Of a DNA stretch of 64,000 bases, positions 57,073 to 64,000 are shown in pieces. The notes below the pieces were generated by a model. That model ran no database searches. It saw only the letters and a program-made list of their open reading frames with translations, and had not been told where the DNA came from. This stretch comes from Pseudomonas sp. JQ170C. GTDB lineage: Bacteria > Pseudomonadota > Gammaproteobacteria > Pseudomonadales > Pseudomonadaceae. The stretch's first letter is position 1; every line of letters begins with the position of its first letter. A program made the translations under genes and the position numbers. The stretch spans positions 3,998,501 through 4,062,500 of the forward strand of contig NZ_CP141608.1 of NCBI RefSeq assembly GCF_035581345.1. The letters run 5' to 3'.

Positions 57073-57208
57073 GAAGCTGTTTTCAAAGCGTCACGAGCAC
57101 AGTTCATCCGGTAGAACGGCGTTGGCCCGGGATATTCGCCAGTCGCATATCCCGCGCCAGCCCTCATCAGCCTCCGTTCTACAGGCGTAAAACTTTGAAA
57201 GCAGCTTC
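57073..57208. repeat. 136-bp nested inverted-repeat element upstream of acnB
   Basis: Three nested stems are present: GAAGCTGTTTTCAAAG (57073) with CTTTGAAAGCAGCTTC (57193, one mismatch), GTAGAACGG (57111) with CCGTTCTAC (57174), and GGGATAT (57129) with ATATCCC (57147). The flanking A and T extend the outer stem by a pair. It has no coding capacity. A likely sigma-70 -10 (TAGAAT, 57034-57039) lies upstream, so the element would be transcribed as part of the acnB leader. It may be a MITE-like insertion or a regulatory leader. Confidence 0.75.
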
Positions 57209-57328
57209 TGTGAGGATTTCCTGCAACCCTGGCTACGCGGCCCAAGAAGCCGTATTGCGCACGGGTGCTGGACATTCTGGATGAGCGTCCCGGACACCCA
57301 TTTGGGACCACTGATGAGGGTAATAACT

Positions 57329-59929
57329 GTGCTTGAAGCCTACCGCAAACACATCGAAGAGCGTGCCGCCCAGGGTATCGTGCCCCAGCCGCTTAACGCC
57401 GAACAAACCGCAGGCCTGGTCGAGCTGCTGAAGAACCCCCCTGCTGGCGAAGAAGCCGTCCTCGTCGACCTGATCACCAACCGCGTTCCACCAGGAGTGG
57501 ACGAAGCCGCCTACGTCAAGGCCGGTTTCCTCTCTGCTATCGCCAAGGGCGAAGCCACTTCCCCGCTGATCAGCAAGCAACGTGCCGTTGAGCTGCTGGG
57601 CACCATGCAGGGCGGCTACAACATCGCCACCCTGGTCGAGCTGCTGGATGACGCTGAGCTGGCCGCCGTTGCCGCCGAACAACTCAAGCACACCCTGCTG
57701 ATGTTCGATGCCTTCCACGACGTCGCCGAAAAAGCCAAGGCGGGCAACGCCCACGCCAAGGCCGTACTGGACTCCTGGGCTGCCGGCGAGTGGTTCACCA
57801 GCAAGCCTGCCATCGCTGAAAAATACAGCCTGACCGTCTTCAAGGTCCCTGGCGAAACCAACACCGACGACCTGTCCCCTGCCCCGGACGCCTGGTCGCG
57901 CCCAGACATCCCGCTGCACGCCCTGGCCATGCTGAAAATGGCCCGTGACGGCATCGTGCCTGAGCAACAAGGCGCCATCGGCCCGCTCAAGCAGATCGAA
58001 GAAGTCAAGGCCAAGGGTTTCCCGGTTGCCTACGTCGGTGACGTGGTCGGTACCGGTTCCTCGCGTAAATCCGCCACCAACTCGGTGCTGTGGTTCTTCG
58101 GCGACGACATCCCGTACGTGCCGAACAAGCGCGCCGGTGGCTTCTGCTTCGGCTCGAAAATCGCCCCGATCTTCTACAACACCATGGAAGACGCCGGCGC
58201 CCTGCCGATCGAGTTCGACGTATCGAACCTGAACATGGGCGACGTCATCGACGTCTACCCGCACGCCGGCAAAGTCTGCAAGCACGGTACCGACGAAGTC
58301 ATCACCACCTTCGAGCTGAAGACCCCGGTGCTGCTCGACGAAGTCCGCGCTGGCGGCCGTATCCCGCTGATCGTTGGCCGCGGCTTGACCGACAAGGCCC
58401 GCACCGAGCTGGGCCTGCCGGTTTCCGACCTGTTCAAGAAACCTGAGCAGCCTGTCGACACCGGCAAAGGCTACACCCTGGCGCAGAAAATGGTCGGCAA
58501 GGCCTGCGGCGTGACTGGCGTTCGTCCAGGCACCTACTGCGAGCCGAAGATGACCACCGTCGGTTCCCAGGACACCACTGGCCCGATGACCCGTGACGAA
58601 CTGAAAGACCTGGCGTGCCTGGGCTTCTCTGCTGACCTGGTCATGCAGTCGTTCTGCCACACCGCGGCCTATCCAAAGCCGATCGACGTCAACACCCACC
58701 ACACCCTGCCGGATTTCATCCGCACCCGTGGCGGCGTGTCCCTGCGTCCAGGCGACGGCATCATCCACAGCTGGCTGAACCGCATGCTGCTGCCGGACAC
58801 CGTCGGTACCGGTGGTGACTCGCACACCCGCTTCCCGATCGGTATCTCGTTCCCGGCCGGTTCCGGCCTGGTCGCCTTCGCCGCTGCCACCGGCGTCATG
58901 CCGCTGGACATGCCGGAGTCGGTACTGGTTCGTTTCAAGGGCAAGCTGCAACCAGGCATCACCCTGCGTGACCTGGTACACGCCATCCCTTACTACGGCA
59001 TCAAGAACGGCCTGCTGACCGTCGAGAAGAAGGGCAAGATCAACGCCTTCTCCGGCCGCATCCTGGAAATCGAAGGCCTGGACGAGCTGACTGTCGAGCA
59101 AGCGTTCGAGCTGTCCGACGCCTCGGCTGAGCGTTCCGCTGCCGGCTGCACCATCAAGCTGCCAGAAAAGGCAGTGGCCGAGTACCTGAAGTCGAACATC
59201 ACCCTGCTGCGCTGGATGATCAGCGAAGGCTACGGCGATGCCCGCACCATGGAGCGTCGCGCCCAAGCGATGGAAGCCTGGCTGGCCAATCCGGTTCTGC
59301 TGGCAGCCGACAAGGACGCCGAGTACGCCGAGATCATCGAAATCGATCTGGCCGACATCAACGAGCCTGTGCTCTGCGCCCCGAACGACCCGGACGACGC
59401 CCGTCTGCTGTCCACCGTTCAGGGTGAGAAGATCGACGAAGTGTTCATCGGTTCGTGCATGACCAACATCGGTCACTTCCGCGCCGCCGGTAAGCTGCTG
59501 GAGAAGGTCAAAGGCTCGATCCCAACTCGCCTGTGGCTGTCGCCGCCGACCAAGATGGACGCTCACCAGCTGACCGAAGAAGGCTACTACGGCATCTACG
59601 GCAAAGCTGGCGCGCGCATGGAAATGCCGGGCTGCTCGCTGTGCATGGGTAACCAGGCACGTGTAGCGGCGAACTCGACTGTTGTGTCGACTTCGACCCG
59701 TAACTTCCCGAACCGTCTGGGTGATGGTGCCAACGTGTACCTGGCCTCTGCCGAACTGGCTGCCGTTGCCTCGATCCTGGGCAAGCTGCCAACCGTCGAA
59801 GAGTACATGGAATACGCGAAGAACATCGACAGCATGGCTGCCGACGTTTACCGCTACCTGAGCTTCGACCAGATCGCCGAGTTCCGTGAAGCTGCTGCGA
59901 ACGCCAACATCCCGGTCGTTCAAGCGTAA
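57329..59929 (+). CDS. acnB: Aconitate hydratase B
   Basis: An 866-residue [4Fe-4S] enzyme that interconverts citrate and isocitrate in the TCA cycle and may also act on 2-methylcitrate intermediates. GTG 57329 begins the conserved [15 protein letters not shown]; earlier in-frame starts lie in the leader and lack family similarity. The N-terminal HEAT-like and swivel domains precede [12 protein letters not shown], and the cluster cysteines lie in [16 protein letters not shown] and [13 protein letters not shown] nine bases upstream is the ribosome-binding site. A perfect terminator follows. The 136-bp nested repeat in the leader is unusual. Confidence 0.97.
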   Translation: MLEAYRKHIEERAAQGIVPQPLNAEQTAGLVELLKNPPAGEEAVLVDLITNRVPPGVDEAAYVKAGFLSAIAKGEATSPLISKQRAVELLGTMQGGYNIATLVELLDDAELAAVAAEQLKHTLLMFDAFHDVAEKAKAGNAHAKAVLDSWAAGEWFTSKPAIAEKYSLTVFKVPGETNTDDLSPAPDAWSRPDIPLHALAMLKMARDGIVPEQQGAIGPLKQIEEVKAKGFPVAYVGDVVGTGSSRKSATNSVLWFFGDDIPYVPNKRAGGFCFGSKIAPIFYNTMEDAGALPIEFDVSNLNMGDVIDVYPHAGKVCKHGTDEVITTFELKTPVLLDEVRAGGRIPLIVGRGLTDKARTELGLPVSDLFKKPEQPVDTGKGYTLAQKMVGKACGVTGVRPGTYCEPKMTTVGSQDTTGPMTRDELKDLACLGFSADLVMQSFCHTAAYPKPIDVNTHHTLPDFIRTRGGVSLRPGDGIIHSWLNRMLLPDTVGTGGDSHTRFPIGISFPAGSGLVAFAAATGVMPLDMPESVLVRFKGKLQPGITLRDLVHAIPYYGIKNGLLTVEKKGKINAFSGRILEIEGLDELTVEQAFELSDASAERSAAGCTIKLPEKAVAEYLKSNITLLRWMISEGYGDARTMERRAQAMEAWLANPVLLAADKDAEYAEIIEIDLADINEPVLCAPNDPDDARLLSTVQGEKIDEVFIGSCMTNIGHFRAAGKLLEKVKGSIPTRLWLSPPTKMDAHQLTEEGYYGIYGKAGARMEMPGCSLCMGNQARVAANSTVVSTSTRNFPNRLGDGANVYLASAELAAVASILGKLPTVEEYMEYAKNIDSMAADVYRYLSFDQIAEFREAAANANIPVVQA

Positions 59930-59943
59930 GCTGACTTAGCGTC

Positions 59944-59973
59944 AAAAAACCCCGCCAATCGGCGGGGTTTTTT
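59944..59973 (+). terminator. Rho-independent terminator of acnB
   Basis: AAAAAACCCCGCC-AATC-GGCGGGGTTTTTT, a perfect 13-bp stem with a T-run, 15 bases after the stop; it can also act on the converging prpD transcript. Confidence 0.96.
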
Positions 59974-59994
59974 ATTGGGCTTCAACTGACCCGG

Positions 59995-60063
59995 TAGGAG
60001 CGGGCTTGCCCCGCGATGGGATGTGACTGTCGGAACGCTATCGCGGGGCAAGCCCGCTCCTAC
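59995..60063. repeat. Paired REP palindrome
   Basis: TAGGAGCGGGCTTGCCCCGC faces GCGGGGCAAGCCCGCTCCTA across about 29 bases, between acnB and the convergent prpD. Confidence 0.9.
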
Positions 60064-60065
60064 GT

Positions 60066-61550
60066 TCAGATCACGAACAGATCGACGAACCGGTGCACCG
60101 CCGTCGCTTCAAGCGCCGCCTGATCCTTGCACAACGCAAAAATCTCATTCACCCGCTGCCCGGCAAAACGCGTCGCAAGGTTGGCCTTGAACTTCTCTTC
60201 GAGCAACGCAATCCCCTCGGCGCGACGCCGACGGTGACCCAGCGGATACTCCACCACCACCTGCTCGGTACTCGACCCATCGGTGAAGAACACCTGCACC
60301 GCATTGGCAATCGAACGCTTGTCGGCCTCCAGGTATTCGCGGGTAAACCGCGGCTCTTCGACAATCTCCATTTTCTCGCGCAGCCGATCGATGATCGGGT
60401 GGGCGGCATGGAATTCATCCTCGTACTGCTCAGCCACCAGGTTGCCAAAAATCAGCGGCACGGCGGTCATGTACTGGATGCAGTGGTCGCGGTCAGCGGC
60501 GTTGGCCAGCTTGCCGGCCTTGGAGATGATGCGGATCGCCGACTCATGGGTGGTGATGACGATGCGGTCGATTTCATGCAGGCGGTTACGCACCTGGGGA
60601 TGCAAGGTCACCGCCGCTTCACAGGCAGTCTGGGCATGGAACTCGGCGGGGAAGCTGATCTTGAACAGCACGTTCTCCATCACGTAGCTGGCAAACGGCT
60701 GGGAGAAACTGAACGCGCGCTTGTCTTCGGGTTTGAGCGCCAGGTCCTTGTTGGTATGGCTGAACAGCACATCGTAAAAGCCCCACTGCGGCGCAGTGAG
60801 CACCCCGGGCACACCCATCTCGCCTCGCAAGGCGATATCGGCCAGGCGCACGCCTCGACTGGAGGCATCCCCCGCCGCCCAGGATTTACGCGAGCCGGCA
60901 TTGGGTGCATGGCGATAGGTACGCAGGGCCTGGCCGTCTACAAATGCATGGGAGAGTGCCGACAGGAGCTGCTCGCGATTGGCCCCCATGAGCTTGGCGC
61001 ACACCGCCGTGGACGCCACCTTGACCAGCAGCACGTGGTCGAGGCCGACGCGATTGAAGGCGTTTTCCAGAGCGATCACACCCTGAATCTCGTGGGCCAT
61101 GACCATGGCGTCGAGCACCACGCGCATGCTCAAGGGCGCCTCGCCCTGCGCCACGCGTTTTTGTGAAAAGTGGTCGGCCACGGCCAGGATGCCGCCGAGG
61201 TTGTCCGAAGGATGACCCCACTCGGCGGCCAGCCAGGTGTCGTTGTAATCGAGCCAACGTACGATGCAACCAATGTCCCAGGCCGCCTTGACCGGGTCCA
61301 GGCGGTAGCCGGTGCCCGGCACGCGTGCGCCATGGGGTACCACCGTACCGTCCACCAGCGGCCCCAGGTGCTTGGTGCATTCGGGGAAGCGCAAGGCCAG
61401 CAGGCCACAGCCCAGGGTGTCCATCAGGCAATTGCGCGCCGTATCCAGCGCCTCCCCGGACTCGACGGTGTAATGGAGGACATAGTCAGCGATGTCCTGC
61501 AGCACCCGGTCGTAGTCGGGGCGGTTGTTCAGATCAACGTTGGCACTCAT
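60066..61550 (-). CDS. prpD: 2-methylcitrate dehydratase
   Basis: A 494-residue MmgE/PrpD-family enzyme of the 2-methylcitrate cycle for propionate breakdown; it dehydrates 2-methylcitrate to 2-methyl-cis-aconitate. Family landmarks are [20 protein letters not shown] (residues ~43-62), [19 protein letters not shown] and [20 protein letters not shown]. It is the last gene of a leftward acnD-prpF-prpD series; its start is 47 bases after the prpF stop. The genome therefore has both the iron-free PrpD and the iron-sulfur AcnD/PrpF route. Confidence 0.97.
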   Translation of the reverse strand: MSANVDLNNRPDYDRVLQDIADYVLHYTVESGEALDTARNCLMDTLGCGLLALRFPECTKHLGPLVDGTVVPHGARVPGTGYRLDPVKAAWDIGCIVRWLDYNDTWLAAEWGHPSDNLGGILAVADHFSQKRVAQGEAPLSMRVVLDAMVMAHEIQGVIALENAFNRVGLDHVLLVKVASTAVCAKLMGANREQLLSALSHAFVDGQALRTYRHAPNAGSRKSWAAGDASSRGVRLADIALRGEMGVPGVLTAPQWGFYDVLFSHTNKDLALKPEDKRAFSFSQPFASYVMENVLFKISFPAEFHAQTACEAAVTLHPQVRNRLHEIDRIVITTHESAIRIISKAGKLANAADRDHCIQYMTAVPLIFGNLVAEQYEDEFHAAHPIIDRLREKMEIVEEPRFTREYLEADKRSIANAVQVFFTDGSSTEQVVVEYPLGHRRRRAEGIALLEEKFKANLATRFAGQRVNEIFALCKDQAALEATAVHRFVDLFVI

Positions 61551-61597
61551 TTCACATCTCTCTGTTGGGTAAACAGGGAGCCAAGCGCCGCTAATGG

Positions 61598-62788
61598 TTA
61601 GAAGGCATCACCGGGTACACGCACCCAGCCCTCCATCAGTATGCGAGCGCTGCGGCTCATGATTGCTTTGGTTACAGTCCATTCACCGTTCACCTGGCGA
61701 GCCTCGGCGCCAACGCGCAAGGTGCCCGACGGGTGTCCGAAACGTACGGCGCTGCGCTCGCCGCCACCGGCCGCCAGGTTCACCAGGGTGCCCGGCACGG
61801 CGGCTGCGGTACCGATGGCCACGGCGGCGGTGCCCATCATGGCGTGGTGCAACTTGCCCATCGACAGCGCCCGTACCAAGAGATCAACGTCACCTGCGGC
61901 CACGGTCTTACCGCTGGACGACTGATAAGCCACGGGCGGTGCAACGAACGCGACCTTGGGGGTGTGCTGGCGCTTGGCGGCTTCGTCGACGTGAGCGATC
62001 AGGCCCATGCGCACGGCGCCGTGGGCGCGGATGCTTTCAAAACGGGCCAGGGCCTCCGGGTCGCCGTTGATCGCGTCCTGAAGCTCCGTGCCGGTGTAGC
62101 CGATGGCTTCGGCCTGGATAAAGATGGTCGGGATGCCGGCGTTGATCAGGGTCGCCTTGAGGGTGCCGACACCGGGCACTTCCAGGTCGTCGATCAGGTT
62201 GCCGGTGGGGAACATCGAACCACCCTCGCCGTCTTCGTCGGCGGCCGGGTCCATGAACTCGAGCTGCACTTCGGCCGCCGGGAAGGTCACGCCGTCGAGC
62301 TCGAAATCACCGGTTTCCTGCACTTCACCCTGGGTGACCGGGACGTGGGCGATGATGGTCTTGCCGATGTTGGCCTGCCAGATACGCACGGTGGCGATGC
62401 CGTCCTGGGGCACACGGCTGCTGTCGACCAGGCCGGCGCTGATGGCAAAGGAGCCGACCGCTGCCGAGAGGTTGCCGCAGTTGCCGCTCCAGTCGACAAA
62501 AGCCTTGTCGATCGACACCTGGCCGAACAGGTAATCGACGTCGTGCTCAGGCTTGCTGCTACGCGAGAGGATCACGGTCTTGCTGGTGCTGGAGGTGGCA
62601 CCGCCCATGCCGTCGATCTGCTTGCCGTAAGGGTCGGGGCTACCGATCACGCGCAACAGCAGCGCGTCACGGGCAGCCCCCGGAACCTGGGCACGCTCGG
62701 GCAGGTCTTGCAGGCGGAAGAACACGCCTTTGCTGGTGCCGCCACGGATGTAGGTGGCGGGGATTTTTACTTGGGGTACGTGAGCCAT
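61598..62788 (-). CDS. prpF: Methylaconitate isomerase PrpF (AcnD accessory protein)
   Basis: A 396-residue protein of the diaminopimelate-epimerase-like fold. It isomerises trans- to cis-2-methylaconitate and is needed for AcnD to function in the methylcitrate cycle. The family signature [20 protein letters not shown] is at residues ~11-30, and [16 protein letters not shown] and [14 protein letters not shown] hold the active-site residues. It lies between acnD and prpD, separated from acnD by a compact REP pair. Confidence 0.97.
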   Translation of the reverse strand: MAHVPQVKIPATYIRGGTSKGVFFRLQDLPERAQVPGAARDALLLRVIGSPDPYGKQIDGMGGATSSTSKTVILSRSSKPEHDVDYLFGQVSIDKAFVDWSGNCGNLSAAVGSFAISAGLVDSSRVPQDGIATVRIWQANIGKTIIAHVPVTQGEVQETGDFELDGVTFPAAEVQLEFMDPAADEDGEGGSMFPTGNLIDDLEVPGVGTLKATLINAGIPTIFIQAEAIGYTGTELQDAINGDPEALARFESIRAHGAVRMGLIAHVDEAAKRQHTPKVAFVAPPVAYQSSSGKTVAAGDVDLLVRALSMGKLHHAMMGTAAVAIGTAAAVPGTLVNLAAGGGERSAVRFGHPSGTLRVGAEARQVNGEWTVTKAIMSRSARILMEGWVRVPGDAF

Positions 62789-62818
62789 GTTTGGGGTCCT
62801 GGGTTTGCTTTGGGGGGG

Positions 62819-62864
62819 CGCGGGGCAAGCCCGCTCCTACGGTAGGAGCGGGCTTGCCCCGCGA
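62819..62864. repeat. Inward-close REP pair
   Basis: CGCGGGGCAAGCCCGCTCC is followed after about six bases by GGAGCGGGCTTGCCCCGCGA, between acnD and prpF. Confidence 0.9.
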
Positions 62865-62872
62865 CAACGCCC

Positions 62873-64000
62873 TTAAACGGTCGCCGACTCGAGGAAGTCC
62901 TGGGCGAAGCGCTGCAGCACGCCGCCTGCCTCGTAGATCGACACTTCTTCGGCGGTATCCAGACGGCAGGTGACCGGCACTTCCAGGCGCTCGCCGTTAC
63001 GACGGGTGATCACCAGGGTCAGGGTCGCACGCGGTGTGCGCTCACCGACCACGTCGTAGGTTTCGGTACCGTCGATGTCCAGGGTCTTGCGGTTGACGCC
63101 CGGCTTGAACTCCAGCGGCAACACGCCCATACCCACCAGGTTGGTGCGGTGGATACGCTCGAAACCTTCGGCGACGATGGCCTCGACACCCGCCAGGCGC
63201 ACGCCCTTGGCTGCCCAGTCGCGGGACGAGCCCTGGCCGTAGTCGGCACCGGCAACGATGATCAGCGGCTGCTTGCGGTCCATGTAGGTTTCGATGGCTT
63301 CCCACATGCGCGTGACCTTGCCTTCCGGCTCGATCCGCGCCAGCGCCCCCTGTTTGACCTTGCCGTCTTCGCGCACCATTTCGTTGAACAGTTTCGGGTT
63401 GGCGAAGGTGGCGCGCTGGGCGGTCAGGTGATCGCCGCGGTGGGTGGCGTAGGAGTTGAAGTCTTCCTCCGGCAGGCCCATTTTCGCCAGGTACTCGCCG
63501 GCGGCGCTGTCGAGCATGATGGCGTTGGACGGCGACAAGTGGTCGGTGGTGATGTTGTCCGGCAGCACGGCCAGCGGACGCATGCCCTTGAGCGTACGCT
63601 CACCGGCCAGGGCGCCTTCCCAGTACGGCGGACGGCGGATGTAGGTGCTCATCTCGCGCCAGTCGTACAGCGGCGGGACCTTCGGACCGGTGTCTTCCTC
63701 GATGGTGAACATCGGGATGTAGACCTGACGGAACTGCTCCGGCTTGACCGCCGCCTTGACCACTGCGTCGATCTCTTCGTCGCTCGGCCAGATGTCCTTG
63801 AGGCGGATTTCCTTGCCATCAACCACGCCCAGCACATCCTTCTCGATGTCGAAGCGGATGGTGCCGGCGATGGCGTAGGCCACTACCAGCGGCGGCGAAG
63901 CCAGGAACGCCTGCTTGGCGTACGGGTGGATACGGCCGTCGAAGTTGCGGTTGCCCGAGAGCACGGCGGTGGCGTACAGGTCGCGGTCGATGATTTCCTG
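62873..64000 (-). CDS. acnD: Fe/S-dependent 2-methylisocitrate dehydratase AcnD, 3' part
   Basis: The C-terminal 375 residues of an aconitase-superfamily enzyme (full length about 860) that dehydrates 2-methylcitrate when PrpF is present. The frame is open to the right edge (QEIIDRDLYATA can be read before LSGNRNFDGRIHPYAK). Visible landmarks are NRNFDGRIHP, DHLSPSNAI, and the swivel domain GADYGQGSSRDWAAKGVRLA with VGMGVLPLEF. The cluster cysteines are outside the window. Gene order acnD-prpF-prpD matches Pseudomonas prp operons. Confidence 0.95.
   Translation of the reverse strand, partial: QEIIDRDLYATAVLSGNRNFDGRIHPYAKQAFLASPPLVVAYAIAGTIRFDIEKDVLGVVDGKEIRLKDIWPSDEEIDAVVKAAVKPEQFRQVYIPMFTIEEDTGPKVPPLYDWREMSTYIRRPPYWEGALAGERTLKGMRPLAVLPDNITTDHLSPSNAIMLDSAAGEYLAKMGLPEEDFNSYATHRGDHLTAQRATFANPKLFNEMVREDGKVKQGALARIEPEGKVTRMWEAIETYMDRKQPLIIVAGADYGQGSSRDWAAKGVRLAGVEAIVAEGFERIHRTNLVGMGVLPLEFKPGVNRKTLDIDGTETYDVVGERTPRATLTLVITRRNGERLEVPVTCRLDTAEEVSIYEAGGVLQRFAQDFLESATV

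Noticed and set aside
57233..59923. 896-codon open frame antisense to acnB
   Set aside because: It is opposite a complete aconitase gene; low-complexity Val/Gly/Gln-rich composition without motifs.

Overview
KIND OF ORGANISM. The window is chromosomal DNA of a fluorescent Pseudomonas, most likely of the P. putida/P. fluorescens type. The reasons are the high-GC coding pattern, many copies of the GGAGCGGGCTTGCCCCGCGA-type REP palindrome, three FecI-FecR-receptor siderophore modules, a membrane PQQ glucose dehydrogenase next to an OprB porin, an aguABCA'-like agmatine cluster, and the methylcitrate genes prpD-prpF-acnD beside acnB. The species was not determined. LAYOUT. 0-3.4 kb: end of an ABC exporter, a tandem REP array, a DUF2986 gene, and an arsR-arsC-arsH operon that lacks the usual efflux pump gene. 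3.5-12.5 kb: two complete ECF sigma/anti-sigma/TonB-receptor modules separated by a second tandem REP array. 12.5-17.7 kb: a HIT-gene remnant, katG, a tiny membrane ORF, a Ppx/GppA-type phosphatase, and a lipoprotein/membrane-protein pair. 17.8-19.7 kb: a structured RNA leader with a proline-rich mini-ORF, then an orphan NuoA-like gene and a ChaA-type cation/proton antiporter. This is the most unusual locus in the window. 19.7-20.7 kb: two copies of a ~420 bp non-coding repeat. 20.7-31.1 kb: a D-2-hydroxyglutarate-dehydrogenase-like flavoprotein (YdiJ type), LysR regulators, an outer-membrane barrel protein, and the agmatine cluster (two deiminases, one Tat-exported, an amidase and a polyamine-binding protein). 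31.1-36.1 kb: a small TA-flanked MITE, a phosphodiesterase, gcd, oprB and a VOC protein. 36.1-40.2 kb: the third FecI-FecR-receptor module, with an inverted repeat over the receptor ribosome-binding site. 40.3-64 kb: mostly housekeeping genes. These are an ABC-F protein, an Lrp/LysE pair, ilvE, a two-component system, cysS, glnS, ppiB-lpxH, an emrR-emrA-emrB multidrug operon, miaE, a tandem universal stress protein, a DUF1289 protein, acnB preceded by a nested inverted-repeat element, and prpD, prpF and the 3' part of acnD. HOW THE PARTS WORK TOGETHER. The iron modules are each led by a Fur-box-like site and should respond to iron starvation plus their cognate siderophore. The agmatine cluster would take agmatine to putrescine and is flanked by a LysR gene. 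The gcd/oprB pair serves periplasmic glucose oxidation and sugar entry. The prp genes with acnB serve the 2-methylcitrate and TCA cycles. No tRNA, rRNA, CRISPR array, prophage or transposase gene was seen.
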